Assembly (NCBI GenBank): GCA_027858215.1
Contig: JAQIDD010000345.1
Coordinates: 1 to 16,352, forward strand
From: Candidatus Delongbacteria bacterium
GTDB lineage: Bacteria; Bacteroidota; Bacteroidia; Bacteroidales; ML635J-15
DNA: 16,352 nucleotides
Direction of reading: 5' to 3'
Shown: positions 5,896 through 14,348 of the stretch, piece by piece
Layout of the letters: each line of letters begins with the position of its first letter
Numbering within the stretch: the first letter of the stretch is position 1
Position numbers and translations under genes: made by a program
Notes under the pieces: model-generated
Told to the model about the DNA's origin: nothing
Database searches by the model: none
What the model saw: the letters and a program-made list of their open reading frames with translations, nothing else

Positions 5896-6720
5896 TTATG
5901 AAAACATATTTGATTGCTTCTCTGATATGTGTTCTCTTCTTTTAACCTGGGAATGATTTTGTTCCCGAATATTGTGGAGCTCTGGTTCTTGTTCTGGAAT
6001 GTCATGGACTGTAAACAAAGTACCGTTTTCTGGCTGATATTTTGATTGGCGTTCCTTGGCATTATCTATATAGATGACCCCGTATTTAATTGCTGCTTTG
6101 CGACGTAGTGAAGGGGACAAGTGGCTATAGGCTTCTTCTATTTCATCCCATACTTTGCGAATGCATAATTTTGCTTCAAGGCGCTTATTATCAATGAACG
6201 TTTTGGTTTGTTTGTATTTATCAACTTGTACCTGATGATTTTTCCGGGTAGAAACGAATTTTTCAAACCAAACTTTTACCACAGCAATACCTGGATTGGT
6301 GATGTATTTCCCGCCTTCAAGTATGCGTTTGGAATCCGCTTCAAACAAAAATTTACCAAAATCAATTAATTTTTTGTCAGTACGCAAATCGGGTAATTTT
6401 TTTGACCCCGGTTTTAAACCATAATATGCTAATGTATCTGCAGGAAATTCTTCCCTTTCTACAGCCATCATAGTAACCTGAAGATAATGTTCGATATACA
6501 TCCGGGCTTTATTGCGCAAGGCTTTATAATCATTGTCGTGTTTAAGTTTTTCACGGCTCTTGTATATTTGTTCAAATCGGGAAAAAGTGGATAAAAGCTC
6601 ATCAAAAGTGGTTTTGCTTATGGCTCTGTCATGTACAGATAAACTTTCAGTTACTTCAATGGCCGTTTTCATAGCCTCATATTTCATCTTATCTGTATAT
6701 GGCAATTGTCTTGACGGCAT
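5896..6720 (-). CDS. Conserved Bacteroidota protein of unknown function, 274 residues
   Basis: I chose ATG at 6720 (MPSRQLPYTDKMKYEAM) although the frame is open to 6891. 'MPSRxLP' is the usual start of this family, the extra 57 residues look non-coding, and a promoter with its -7 box at 6745-6752 would start transcription only about 20 nt upstream. The body matches a family I remember from many Bacteroidota genomes, with a block like YYGL (99-102) followed by LPDLRTD (109-115), a coiled-coil region (about 160-190), and KVWDEIEEAY (189-198) then SLRRKAAIKYGVIY (204-217). It is all helical, charged and without signal peptide or membrane segment. The tail after about 225 (hydrophilic, ending KQSNMFS) is longer than I recall for the family. 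Function is unknown; nothing in the neighbourhood assigns one. Confidence 0.82.
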   Translation of the reverse strand: MPSRQLPYTDKMKYEAMKTAIEVTESLSVHDRAISKTTFDELLSTFSRFEQIYKSREKLKHDNDYKALRNKARMYIEHYLQVTMMAVEREEFPADTLAYYGLKPGSKKLPDLRTDKKLIDFGKFLFEADSKRILEGGKYITNPGIAVVKVWFEKFVSTRKNHQVQVDKYKQTKTFIDNKRLEAKLCIRKVWDEIEEAYSHLSPSLRRKAAIKYGVIYIDNAKERQSKYQPENGTLFTVHDIPEQEPELHNIREQNHSQVKRREHISEKQSNMFS

Positions 6721-6744
6721 ATTACGTTTGTTTAATTGTTGTAA

Positions 6745-6777
6745 CAAAATTACAAATCCTAACAGGGATATATCAAG
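6745..6777 (-). promoter_or_regulatory. Predicted promoter of the 274-residue protein gene
   Basis: On the minus strand CTTG (6777-6774) precedes a perfect -7 box TAATTTTG (6752-6745) by 21 nt. This is the same arrangement as the ruvB promoter in this window. The predicted start near 6738 lies downstream of every longer start in the frame and so favours ATG at 6720. Confidence 0.6.
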
Positions 6778-6906
6778 CCCATGATCAAATAGATTTAAAC
6801 AACTGCTTGTTAATATAACTTTACAGACTGGCAATAGGCTATCACGGGAAAATGAAAGTACATTTATATTTATGATGTGATATTGAAACATTAATCATGC
6901 TTGATG

Positions 6907-6941
6907 TTTATAAAAGAGCAGGCTTTTATTTCTTTTATAAA
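6907..6941. repeat. 11-bp perfect inverted repeat between divergent promoters
   Basis: TTTATAAAAGA (6907-6917) and its exact reverse complement TCTTTTATAAA (6931-6941) are separated by 13 nt. It lies between the predicted promoter of the unknown-function gene and that of mrp, about 65 bp upstream of the latter. It could be an operator for a shared regulator or a weak AT-rich hairpin. It has no GC-rich stem and no trailing T-run, so it is not a convincing terminator. Confidence 0.55.
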
Positions 6942-7005
6942 TCGCCAATACGGAATACGAAAGACGTCACTTAAATGCTAAATTTTTCCAGAGAATAAGT
7001 AACCG

Positions 7006-7039
7006 TATGAAACATTACATCAAAACTTTGTTACCTTTG
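7006..7039 (+). promoter_or_regulatory. Predicted promoter of the mrp-nfu-glycosyltransferase cluster
   Basis: A perfect -7 box TACCTTTG (7032-7039) is preceded after 22 nt by TATG (7006-7009), one mismatch from TTTG. Transcription would begin near 7046, about 32 nt before the mrp ATG at 7078. The -33 part is weak. Confidence 0.5.
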
Positions 7040-7077
7040 CAGTAAGTTACGATTGTATTATTTAATTGTATATCACA

Positions 7078-8205
7078 ATGGAGCTTAATAAAGATAATGT
7101 ATTAAAAACCTTGCAGGAGGTGTTGTATCCCGGCAATGGTAAAAATATTGTCGAACTGAACATGGTTGACAATCTCAGTGTGGACGGAAATGCGGTGAAA
7201 TTTGATCTTATCTTTGAAAAAGACAACGATCCGTTTATCACTTCAGTCAAACAGGCTGCTGTTAAAATACTGGAGGGTGCGTTTGGGAAAGACACAATTA
7301 AAATCCGTGGAAGCATCACAACCAAAGCAAAACAGCTTACCAAAGAAGCCAAGGTGAATACTGACGTGGGAAAACACGGACTTGGTAAAGTGAAAAACAT
7401 TGTGGCAGTAGCTTCCGGAAAGGGCGGGGTTGGAAAATCTACCGTGGCTGTAAACCTGGCTGTTGCCATGGCTATGCATGGTTATAAAGTAGGCCTGATT
7501 GATGCTGATATTTTTGGCCCCAGCATTCCTAAAATGTTCGGTCTGGAAGGTGAAAAACCCCAAGGCAAAAAAGAAGACGGCAAAGAATGGATTTTGCCTT
7601 TTGAAAAATTTGGTGTTAAAATGCTGTCTGTCGGGTTTTTTGTGGATAAAGACGCTGCCCTTGTATGGAGAGGTCCCATGGCTTCAAATGCACTTAAACA
7701 ACTGATGAATGATGCAGACTGGGGCGAACTTGATTACCTGATTTGCGATCTGCCTCCCGGAACCAGTGATATTCATTTGACACTGGTACAAACCGTTGCT
7801 GTGACAGGTGCTGTGATTGTGTCAACTCCCCAGGAAGTGGCGCTGGCAGATGCACGAAAGGGAATCGGCATGTTCAGCACAAAAGGTATTGAAGTGCCTG
7901 TGCTTGGTCTCATCGAAAACATGGCATGGTTTACGCCTGAAGAATTGCCAGACAACAAATATTATATTTTTGGTAAAGAAGGGTGTAAAAAGCTGGCCAG
8001 GGTGTCTGGAGTGCCCCTGCTGGGACAAATCCCCCTTGTGCAAAGCATACGTGAAGGTGGCGATGAAGGCAAACCCGCCAGCACTAACCTCAACTCCATT
8101 ACCGGGAAGGCTTTTGAAAAAGCCGCCGTGGAAATGATGAAACAGGTGGACATCAGAAAAAAAGAAAAACCGGCTACCAAACGAGTGGAAATTAAGAATA
8201 AATAA
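7078..8205 (+). CDS. mrp: Mrp/NBP35-family iron-sulfur cluster carrier ATPase
   Basis: A 375-residue cytoplasmic protein that carries or delivers Fe-S clusters. Residues 1-90 are a MIP18/DUF59 (FeS assembly) domain. Residues 105-355 form the ParA/MinD-like ATPase, with deviant Walker A SGKGGVGKST (113-122), switch I region DADIFGPSIP (142-151) and Walker B/switch II DLPPGTSD (224-231). The CxxC that normally follows 'ENM' and binds the bridging cluster is absent: the stretch reads ENMAWFTPEELPDNKYYIFG (280-299), leaving a single cysteine in EGCKK. I recall other Bacteroidota Mrp proteins with this replacement. ATG at 7078 (MELNKDNV) is preferred over a TTG four codons upstream. A NifU-like gene follows after 7 nt, which fits a joint Fe-S maturation role. 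Confidence 0.93.
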   Translation: MELNKDNVLKTLQEVLYPGNGKNIVELNMVDNLSVDGNAVKFDLIFEKDNDPFITSVKQAAVKILEGAFGKDTIKIRGSITTKAKQLTKEAKVNTDVGKHGLGKVKNIVAVASGKGGVGKSTVAVNLAVAMAMHGYKVGLIDADIFGPSIPKMFGLEGEKPQGKKEDGKEWILPFEKFGVKMLSVGFFVDKDAALVWRGPMASNALKQLMNDADWGELDYLICDLPPGTSDIHLTLVQTVAVTGAVIVSTPQEVALADARKGIGMFSTKGIEVPVLGLIENMAWFTPEELPDNKYYIFGKEGCKKLARVSGVPLLGQIPLVQSIREGGDEGKPASTNLNSITGKAFEKAAVEMMKQVDIRKKEKPATKRVEIKNK

Positions 8206-8212
8206 ATGATGT

Positions 8213-8443
8213 ATGGAAAAGATCAAAGAAAAAATTAAAAAATCCATTGAAGAAGTCAGGCCATATTTACAGGCGGACGGAGGTGATATCAGCCTTGTAA
8301 ACATCACCGATGATTATGTGGTGGAAGTAAAACTGCTGGGGGCCTGTGGTTCCTGTCCTTTTAGTGTACAGACATTGAAACTGGGTGTGGAGGAAAAACT
8401 CAAACAGGACGTGCCTGAAGTGAAAGAAGTGGTTTCTGTTTGA
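8213..8443 (+). CDS. Stand-alone NifU C-terminal-like (Nfu) Fe-S scaffold domain
   Basis: A 76-residue protein that is just one NifU C-terminal domain. It begins IEEVRPYLQADGGDISLVNI (12-31), the usual strand-turn of the family, and has the cluster-binding GACGSCPFS with Cys45 and Cys48. Two such domains dimerise to hold one [4Fe-4S] cluster, which can be handed to Mrp or apo-enzymes. The start lies 7 nt after the mrp stop, so the two genes are clearly co-transcribed. Because Mrp here lacks its CxxC, this small protein may supply the cysteine ligands for the pair; that is inference. Confidence 0.93.
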   Translation: MEKIKEKIKKSIEEVRPYLQADGGDISLVNITDDYVVEVKLLGACGSCPFSVQTLKLGVEEKLKQDVPEVKEVVSV

Positions 8444-8497
8444 CCCGTTTTTAAAATTGGCAATTTAATTTTCCGGCTTTTACCCCGGGTTTTCGCA

Positions 8498-9724
8498 ATG
8501 CGTGTGCTTTATGTTTCATACGATGGGATGACTGATCCACTCGGTCAGTCTCAGGTCATTCCTTACCTGGTTGAACTGAGTAAAAACGGCCATGAATTTC
8601 ATGTTCTCAGTGCTGAAAAACCAGACGCATTTCAATCCGGGAAAAAATACATTGCATCCCTGCTGGAAAAATACAACATCCACTGGCATCCGGTAACATA
8701 TACTAAAAGACCACCGGTTATTTCTACCATCAAGGATATTCGTACACTTAAAAAACATGCAGCTGATTTGCACAAAGCGCATCATTTTGATTTATGTCAC
8801 TGCCGCTCATACATTGCTGCTTTTGCCGGCCTGCACCTGAAGTGGCGATCAGGGGTGCCCTTTTTGTTTGACATGCGTGGATTTTTCCCTGACGAACGGG
8901 TTGACGGCGGCCTGTGGAACCGTAAAAATCCCGTTTTCAATCAGGTTTATACCTATTTCAAGCGGCGCGAAAAAGCGTTTCTGGAAAACGCAGACCACAT
9001 CATCAGCCTTACTGAATCAGGTAAAAACGTAATGTGTGAGCGGGAACAGCTTAGCCTGCAAGATGATGACATCACAGTGATCCCATGTTGTGCTGACATG
9101 AATCATTTCAATCCGGCAAATATTGAAGAGGCGCAAATCAGGAAAATAAGGCAGGACACAGGCATCGCAAAAGATGATTTTGTATTGTCTTACCTTGGCT
9201 CACTGGGCACCTGGTATATGACGGATGAAATGCTGGATTTTTACGCAGAATTGCTGAAACAAAAACCACAGGCAAAATTTTTGATCATTACCGGTGATAA
9301 TCCGGACATCATGCTGAAACCGGCAAAAGCAAAAAACATACCCACGGAACTGATGATCTTCCGTTCAGTTAGCCGTCAGGAGGTGCCGGCTATGATAAGT
9401 CTCAGCTCAGTGTCATTGTTTTTCATTAAGCCGGTGTTTTCAAAAAAAGCATCTTCCCCTACTAAACTGGCAGAGCTGTTGGCCATGGGTATCCCGGTAA
9501 TATGCAATGCCGGCGTTGGTGATGTGGATCGCATAGTCGAAAAGCATGATGCCGGACTGGTTATTCAGGACATGCAGCCTCAGTCATACCAGACAGCCAT
9601 AAAAAAGCTGGATAATCTGATGCAAACTAATTCCAAAAATCTGAGGCATCTTGCCGCGGATTTGTTTTCTTTGAAAATGGCTTGCCAAACCTATCTGAGT
9701 GTTTATAAGGGAATGATAAAATGA
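8498..9724 (+). CDS. Glycosyltransferase, GT-B fold, family 4-like
   Basis: A 408-residue cytoplasmic or membrane-associated glycosyltransferase. The N-terminal Rossmann half begins MRVLYVSYDGMTDPLGQSQV and includes the acceptor-side stretch FDMRGFFPDERVDGGLW (124-140). The C-terminal half opens with VLSYLGSLGTWYMTDEMLDF (229-248) and contains the nucleotide-sugar site SPTKLAELLAMGIPVI (320-335), where Glu326 corresponds to the second Glu of the EX7E motif of GT4 enzymes. It has no signal peptide. Its gene is 54 nt after the NifU-like gene and overlaps the next glycosyltransferase gene by 4 nt. A role in surface polysaccharide, lipid-linked oligosaccharide or O-glycan synthesis is likely; donor and acceptor cannot be told from the sequence. 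Confidence 0.88.
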   Translation: MRVLYVSYDGMTDPLGQSQVIPYLVELSKNGHEFHVLSAEKPDAFQSGKKYIASLLEKYNIHWHPVTYTKRPPVISTIKDIRTLKKHAADLHKAHHFDLCHCRSYIAAFAGLHLKWRSGVPFLFDMRGFFPDERVDGGLWNRKNPVFNQVYTYFKRREKAFLENADHIISLTESGKNVMCEREQLSLQDDDITVIPCCADMNHFNPANIEEAQIRKIRQDTGIAKDDFVLSYLGSLGTWYMTDEMLDFYAELLKQKPQAKFLIITGDNPDIMLKPAKAKNIPTELMIFRSVSRQEVPAMISLSSVSLFFIKPVFSKKASSPTKLAELLAMGIPVICNAGVGDVDRIVEKHDAGLVIQDMQPQSYQTAIKKLDNLMQTNSKNLRHLAADLFSLKMACQTYLSVYKGMIK

Positions 9725-10806
9725 AAAGAAAAAAACTGCTTTGCATCGTTCAACATCGTTATGACCGCAGCCCCGGTCAGCGATTTCGCATTGAGCAGTT
9801 TTTACCACTCCTGAAGGCCAATGGCTGGGATGTCACCTACAGCAACATCATTTCCGAGAAAGATGATGCGGTGCTTTATGCTTCCGGTCGATATTTTGGA
9901 AAATTCCGCATCATGCTGAAATCATGGTTTCACCGTCTGCGTGATTTGCGGCGGGCCACAGATTACGACGCCATATTCATCTACCGCGAAGCCTTCATGC
10001 TGGGCAGTACATTTTTTGAAAAACGCCTGGCAAAAAAAAACATCCCGCTGGTTTTTGATTTTGATGACAGCATCTGGCTCAACGATACGTCCATTGGCAA
10101 TCAAAACCTGAGCTGGATTAAAAAGCCGGAAAAAACAGCAAAAATTTGCCGCTACGCCAGTGTGGTAACTACAGGAAACGACTATCTGGCCAATTACGCG
10201 CGTCAGTTCAATGACAATGTGAGGGTATTCCCTACCGTGATAAACCCGGATTATCACCAGGCCTCCCATGTAAAGGAAAATAACAAAATCTGTATCGGCT
10301 GGACAGGCACAGAACCGACCCTGAAACATTTTAACTCGGCCCTTCCGGTATTAAAGCGGCTCTACAAAAAGTACGGAGATGAAATCAGTTTCCGGCTGAT
10401 CGTTAATTTTTCATACGAATGTCCTGAGCTGCCAATCAGGGTGGTACAATGGAACAAATCCTCAGAAATCAAAGATCTTTCAGCCATTGACATAGGTATC
10501 ATGCCACTGCCTGACAATGAATGGACGCGCGGCAAATGCGGCTTTAAAGGCCTCCAATACATGGCGCTTGAAATTCCAACGATCATGTCGCCGGTAGGTG
10601 TCAATACAGAGATTATTCAGGACGGAAAAAACGGGTACCTTGCCAATACAGATGACGAGTGGGTTGATAAGATTTCTGCCCTGATTGAGTCCCCGGAATT
10701 ACGAAAAACCCTGGGTGAAAACGGCCGCAAAACCGTATTTGACAAATACTCCAAACAAGCCTGGCAGGAAAAATACCTTCAGTATTTTAAAGCATTGGTA
10801 TCGTAA
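9721..10806 (+). CDS. Glycosyltransferase, GT-B fold, family 4-like (second of pair)
   Basis: A 361-residue protein whose ATG overlaps the stop of the previous glycosyltransferase gene (ATGA), so the two are probably translationally coupled and act in one pathway. The N-terminal half begins MKRKKLLCIVQHRYDRSPGQ with 'RFR' next and has VFDFDDSIWL (111-120). The C-terminal half has IGWTGTEPTLKHF (192-204), then RGKCGFKGLQYMALEIPTI (270-288) and PVGVNTEII (291-299). The latter are the donor-binding parts of GT4-like enzymes, where Lys276 and Glu284 are candidate sugar-nucleotide contacts. It lacks a membrane segment. It is distantly like its neighbour but not a duplicate. The sugar and acceptor are unknown. 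Confidence 0.88.
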   Translation: MKRKKLLCIVQHRYDRSPGQRFRIEQFLPLLKANGWDVTYSNIISEKDDAVLYASGRYFGKFRIMLKSWFHRLRDLRRATDYDAIFIYREAFMLGSTFFEKRLAKKNIPLVFDFDDSIWLNDTSIGNQNLSWIKKPEKTAKICRYASVVTTGNDYLANYARQFNDNVRVFPTVINPDYHQASHVKENNKICIGWTGTEPTLKHFNSALPVLKRLYKKYGDEISFRLIVNFSYECPELPIRVVQWNKSSEIKDLSAIDIGIMPLPDNEWTRGKCGFKGLQYMALEIPTIMSPVGVNTEIIQDGKNGYLANTDDEWVDKISALIESPELRKTLGENGRKTVFDKYSKQAWQEKYLQYFKALVS

Positions 10807-10913
10807 AAAATGAGACATGCTTTTCAAATTTTTAGTTATAATTATTTGAACAGATCACTTGACACGGAGATCAACCTCATCACATTGTGATAAAATGTAA
10901 ATTCAGACACATT

Positions 10914-10946
10914 CTTGTTTAAGGTTTAGCTTTTTTTCTTAATTTT
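10914..10946 (+). promoter_or_regulatory. Predicted promoter of ruvB
   Basis: CTTG (10914-10917) lies 21 nt before a perfect -7 box TAATTTTG (10939-10946). The predicted start near 10953 gives a very short leader before the ruvB ATG at 10968. The 107 bp between the glycosyltransferase stop and this promoter hold no gene. They contain one small palindrome (10879-10891). Confidence 0.6.
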
Positions 10947-10967
10947 GAGCAACGGTAATAAAAACGT

Positions 10968-11993
10968 ATGAGCGATTTTTTAGATCCCGAAGAAAATAAG
11001 TTATCCCATACCGACAAGGATATGGAAAATGTGTTGCGTCCCCAGAATTTTAAGGATTTCAGCGGGCAGGATAGCATTGTGGATAACCTGAAAGTGTTTG
11101 TAAAAGCAGCAGGCATGCGTGAAGAGTCGCTCGACCATGTGTTATTGCATGGCCCGCCCGGCTTAGGAAAAACTAGCCTCGCTAAAATCATTGCCAATGA
11201 ATTGAACGTAGGCTTTAGAGTTACATCCGGACCGGTGCTTGAAAAACCCGGTGATTTGGCAGGATTGCTCACTAGCATCGAAAAAAATGATGTGTTGTTT
11301 ATTGATGAAATTCACCGCTTGAGTTCTGTGGTGGAAGAATATTTGTATTCTGCCATGGAGGATTATCGCATTGATATTATGATTGACAAAGGCCCGGCAG
11401 CACGTTCTGTGCAGTTAACCCTCGAACCGTTTACACTCATTGGGGCAACAACACGAAGCGGTTTGCTCACAAGCCCGTTGCGGGCTCGGTTTGGTATCAC
11501 CAATCACCTTCAATATTACGATGCCAACATATTATCCCGGATTGTGAAGCGCTCAGCTGGCATTTTAAAAGTGGAGATCGATGATGATGCATGCTATGAA
11601 ATTGCCAGACGAAGCCGTGGTACTCCTCGAATAGCAAATGCTCTGCTCCGGCGTGTCAGGGATTTTGCCCAGGTAAAAAGCGATGGATTCATCCGTCTTG
11701 ATATCACAAAGTCTTCACTCAGGGCTTTGAACATTGATACACGCGGACTGGATGAAATGGACAATAGGATATTGACCAGCATCATTGATAAATTCAACGG
11801 TGGCCCTGTGGGATTGAAAACAATTGCCACAGCTGTGGGAGAAGAAGAAGGCACCATTGAGGAAGTGTATGAGCCTTTTTTAATCATGGAAGGATTTATC
11901 AAACGAACACCACGAGGAAGGGAAACTACTGCCCTGGCGTATGAACACCTCGGAAAAATACCGGGAAATAACAAGCAACCCAATTTATTCTGA
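10968..11993 (+). CDS. ruvB: Holliday junction branch-migration ATPase RuvB
   Basis: A 341-residue AAA+ motor that, with RuvA, drives branch migration of Holliday junctions in recombinational repair. The motifs are complete: ENVLRPQNFKDFSGQ (20-34), Walker A GPPGLGKT (62-69), Walker B LFIDEIH (110-116), the beta-hairpin region following YSAMEDYRIDIMID (127-140), sensor 1 IGATTR (158-163) and the arginine finger in SPLRARFG (Arg172). The C-terminal winged helix ends with FIKRTPRGRETTALAYEHLG (310-329). Length is as usual for the family. It has its own predicted promoter and the secreted peptidase gene starts 2 nt after its stop, an unusual partner, so the two probably share a transcript without sharing a function. 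Confidence 0.97.
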   Translation: MSDFLDPEENKLSHTDKDMENVLRPQNFKDFSGQDSIVDNLKVFVKAAGMREESLDHVLLHGPPGLGKTSLAKIIANELNVGFRVTSGPVLEKPGDLAGLLTSIEKNDVLFIDEIHRLSSVVEEYLYSAMEDYRIDIMIDKGPAARSVQLTLEPFTLIGATTRSGLLTSPLRARFGITNHLQYYDANILSRIVKRSAGILKVEIDDDACYEIARRSRGTPRIANALLRRVRDFAQVKSDGFIRLDITKSSLRALNIDTRGLDEMDNRILTSIIDKFNGGPVGLKTIATAVGEEEGTIEEVYEPFLIMEGFIKRTPRGRETTALAYEHLGKIPGNNKQPNLF

Positions 11994-11995
11994 TC

Positions 11996-14332
11996 ATGAT
12001 AAAGCGCATATTTATTACATTGTGTGTATTATTGATGTCCCTGTTTGTGTTTTCGCAACAGGTTAATAATACTGATGTGTTGCATTATGACATCAACATC
12101 ACGGATGTGGATTTTCTGGATGATGCCATTACTGCTCATACCAACATCGAATTTACAGTGCATGAGGCTGCATCAAACATGTACCTCCATTTACTGCACC
12201 TTGATGTGGACTCCGTTGTGTCTGGCGGGGAACACCTGAGTTACTCCCACAACGATACCCTTCTGCTCATCCTGTTGGGTGAGCATTTATCCCCGGGGGA
12301 TGTAAAAAATCTCACTGTTTATTACCATGGAAATCCCGTTACCGATCCATCAGGGTGGGGCGGTTTTTATTTTCAAAATGATTACGCTTTCAACCTGGGT
12401 GTCGGTTTTGAAGACGTTCCTCATAACTACGGGCGTGTGTGGTTCCCCGGCGTGGATAATTTCACCGATCGTGCCACCTATACGTTCAACATCACAACCA
12501 CAACAGATAAAAAAGCGGTGTGCAACGGGATATTGGACAGCATTTCCACACAAAGCAACGGAACAGACACCTTATTGACACATCACTGGACCATGATAGA
12601 TAAAATCCCAAGTTACCTGGCATCCATGGCTGTTGGTGCTTACGATGTGATTGAATATGAATACCATGGTATTGACAGGGACATCCCGGTGCAATTGTAT
12701 GTGTTTGAAGGCAGCACAAGCAGTGCAAACGGGTCATTTCAAAACCTTGATACCCTCCTCAATCGCTTTGAAAATTATTTTGGCCCCTATCCGTGGCAGC
12801 GTGTAGGATATGTTGCGGTGCCTTTCAACAGCGGAGCCATGGAGCATGCAACGAACATCGCTATAGGAGATGGTTTCATCAACGGCAGCACTACCTACGA
12901 GGAATTGATCGCCCATGAGCTTTCACACAGTTGGTTTGGGGATTTTATTACCTGCCATGATGCAGAAGAAATGTGGATAAACGAAGGATGGGCTACCTAT
13001 TGTGAAACATTGTACAGGGGATTCATGAACGGTGAAAATGCTGCCAAAAATTACCGCCGCAGTTCTCACTTTGACGTTTTACTCGAAGCCCATTTGGATG
13101 ACGGGGGTTTTTATCCTTTGAATGCTGTGCCAGCAGATGTTACCTACGGAACCACATCTTACGAAAAAGGAGCTGACGTGGTACACAGCCTTAAAGCCTA
13201 TCTTGGCGATGATTTTTTCCCGGCAGTACGCAACATGTTGTACGAAAAAGCCCTGGATGATATTTCTTCTGAAGAAATGAGAGATATATTATCGGATTAT
13301 ACAGGTACCGATTTAACTGAGTTTTTTAATTCATGGGTGTTTGACACCGGATTTCCGCATTATAAAATAGATTCCTTTGATGTAGTCAACAACGGCAGCA
13401 CGTATGATGTCGAAGTGTTTGTGCAACAAAAAAGCTATGCACGGACCAATTTTTACGATGACAACAGGGTGGACATCTGTTTTATGGATGAAAATTATGA
13501 GGTGGTGGAAAAACGCATGGAATTTGACGGCAGATTCGGCTCACATACTTTTTCCCTTGATTTTAATCCTTTGTTGGTAATGATGGATTATTTCGAAAGG
13601 TGGTCGGATGCCAGGATAGCCATGAAAAGGATAATAGATAACCCGGGTTATGTGTATTTTGATCAGGCGGTGTTCAGGTTCTATGTGGAATCGGTAACAG
13701 ATTCGGCTTTTTTGCGTGTCACTCACCATTGGGCAAGTCCCGACCGATTTAAAGAACCAATCCCCGGACTGGTTCTGGCTGATCACAGATACTGGAAAAT
13801 AGAGTCCGATATGCCCGATGGTTTTAGTTTTGATGGAAATTTTAAGTTCAGCAATTCTGATGTAGGCGCTTATCCTGAATTGGATACAGAGTTTATTAGC
13901 AATAGCCTTGATTCCCTTGTGCTTGTTTACAGAGCCGATGCTGCTGATGACTGGCATGTTGTTGAAAATCAAACCCTGTCAACCGTTCAACAACGCATTG
14001 ATGTGGAAGATGTACAGCCAGGAGAGTACAGCCTGGCAATTTATGACTGGGACGTTTGGGAGGCTGGTGTTGAAGAAGCAAAAGACAAAAACATGATGTT
14101 CAGTGTGTATCCCAACCCGGCATCAGTCACCGTTTACATGCAAATGCATGGCAGGTTTAGCGGAGATATCAGCGTCATCAACAACACCGGCCAGGTTGTT
14201 TTTACACAAAAGGTAACATCCGGAAAAGGTACTATAACATGGAACCCGGGACAGTCTGCCGGCTTGTATTTTGTTATGTTCAACCGTGCTGATGGTAACT
14301 GTGAAACCCGGAAACTGTTTATTACAAAGTAA
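11996..14332 (+). CDS. Secreted M1-family metallo-aminopeptidase with T9SS sorting domain
   Basis: A 778-residue exported zinc peptidase. A signal peptide (MIKRIFITLCVLLMSLFVFS, about 1-20) leads into the M1 N-terminal beta domain. The catalytic domain has the exopeptidase loop GAMEH (280-284, last position His instead of the classical Asn), the zinc site H307-E308-L-S-H311 with Glu330 18 residues later, and the transition-state tyrosine in SYEKGADVVHSL (Tyr389). After about 455 follow beta-rich domains without the usual helical C-domain. Residues 700-778 are a type A Por/T9SS sorting domain (FSVYPNPAS at 702-710, then GQVVF, then GLYFVMF and the ending KLFITK). It is therefore predicted to be exported through type IX secretion and held at or released from the cell surface, where it would trim peptides. 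Its start is 2 nt after ruvB. Confidence 0.93.
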   Translation: MIKRIFITLCVLLMSLFVFSQQVNNTDVLHYDINITDVDFLDDAITAHTNIEFTVHEAASNMYLHLLHLDVDSVVSGGEHLSYSHNDTLLLILLGEHLSPGDVKNLTVYYHGNPVTDPSGWGGFYFQNDYAFNLGVGFEDVPHNYGRVWFPGVDNFTDRATYTFNITTTTDKKAVCNGILDSISTQSNGTDTLLTHHWTMIDKIPSYLASMAVGAYDVIEYEYHGIDRDIPVQLYVFEGSTSSANGSFQNLDTLLNRFENYFGPYPWQRVGYVAVPFNSGAMEHATNIAIGDGFINGSTTYEELIAHELSHSWFGDFITCHDAEEMWINEGWATYCETLYRGFMNGENAAKNYRRSSHFDVLLEAHLDDGGFYPLNAVPADVTYGTTSYEKGADVVHSLKAYLGDDFFPAVRNMLYEKALDDISSEEMRDILSDYTGTDLTEFFNSWVFDTGFPHYKIDSFDVVNNGSTYDVEVFVQQKSYARTNFYDDNRVDICFMDENYEVVEKRMEFDGRFGSHTFSLDFNPLLVMMDYFERWSDARIAMKRIIDNPGYVYFDQAVFRFYVESVTDSAFLRVTHHWASPDRFKEPIPGLVLADHRYWKIESDMPDGFSFDGNFKFSNSDVGAYPELDTEFISNSLDSLVLVYRADAADDWHVVENQTLSTVQQRIDVEDVQPGEYSLAIYDWDVWEAGVEEAKDKNMMFSVYPNPASVTVYMQMHGRFSGDISVINNTGQVVFTQKVTSGKGTITWNPGQSAGLYFVMFNRADGNCETRKLFITK

Positions 14333-14348
14333 CCGTGGAAACTGAAAA

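Noticed and set aside
6721..6891. 57-residue N-terminal extension of the unknown-function protein
   Set aside because: The family starts at MPSR, and the predicted promoter lies inside the extension, so it would not be transcribed.
8444..8497. AAATTG/CAATTT palindrome after the NifU-like gene as a terminator
   Set aside because: The stem is AT-only with almost no loop; read-through into the glycosyltransferase genes seems more likely.
10879..10891. Palindrome ATCACATTGTGAT upstream of the ruvB promoter as a CRP-type site or terminator
   Set aside because: Arms are only 6 bp with a one-base centre, half-sites are not in CRP arrangement, and no T-run follows.
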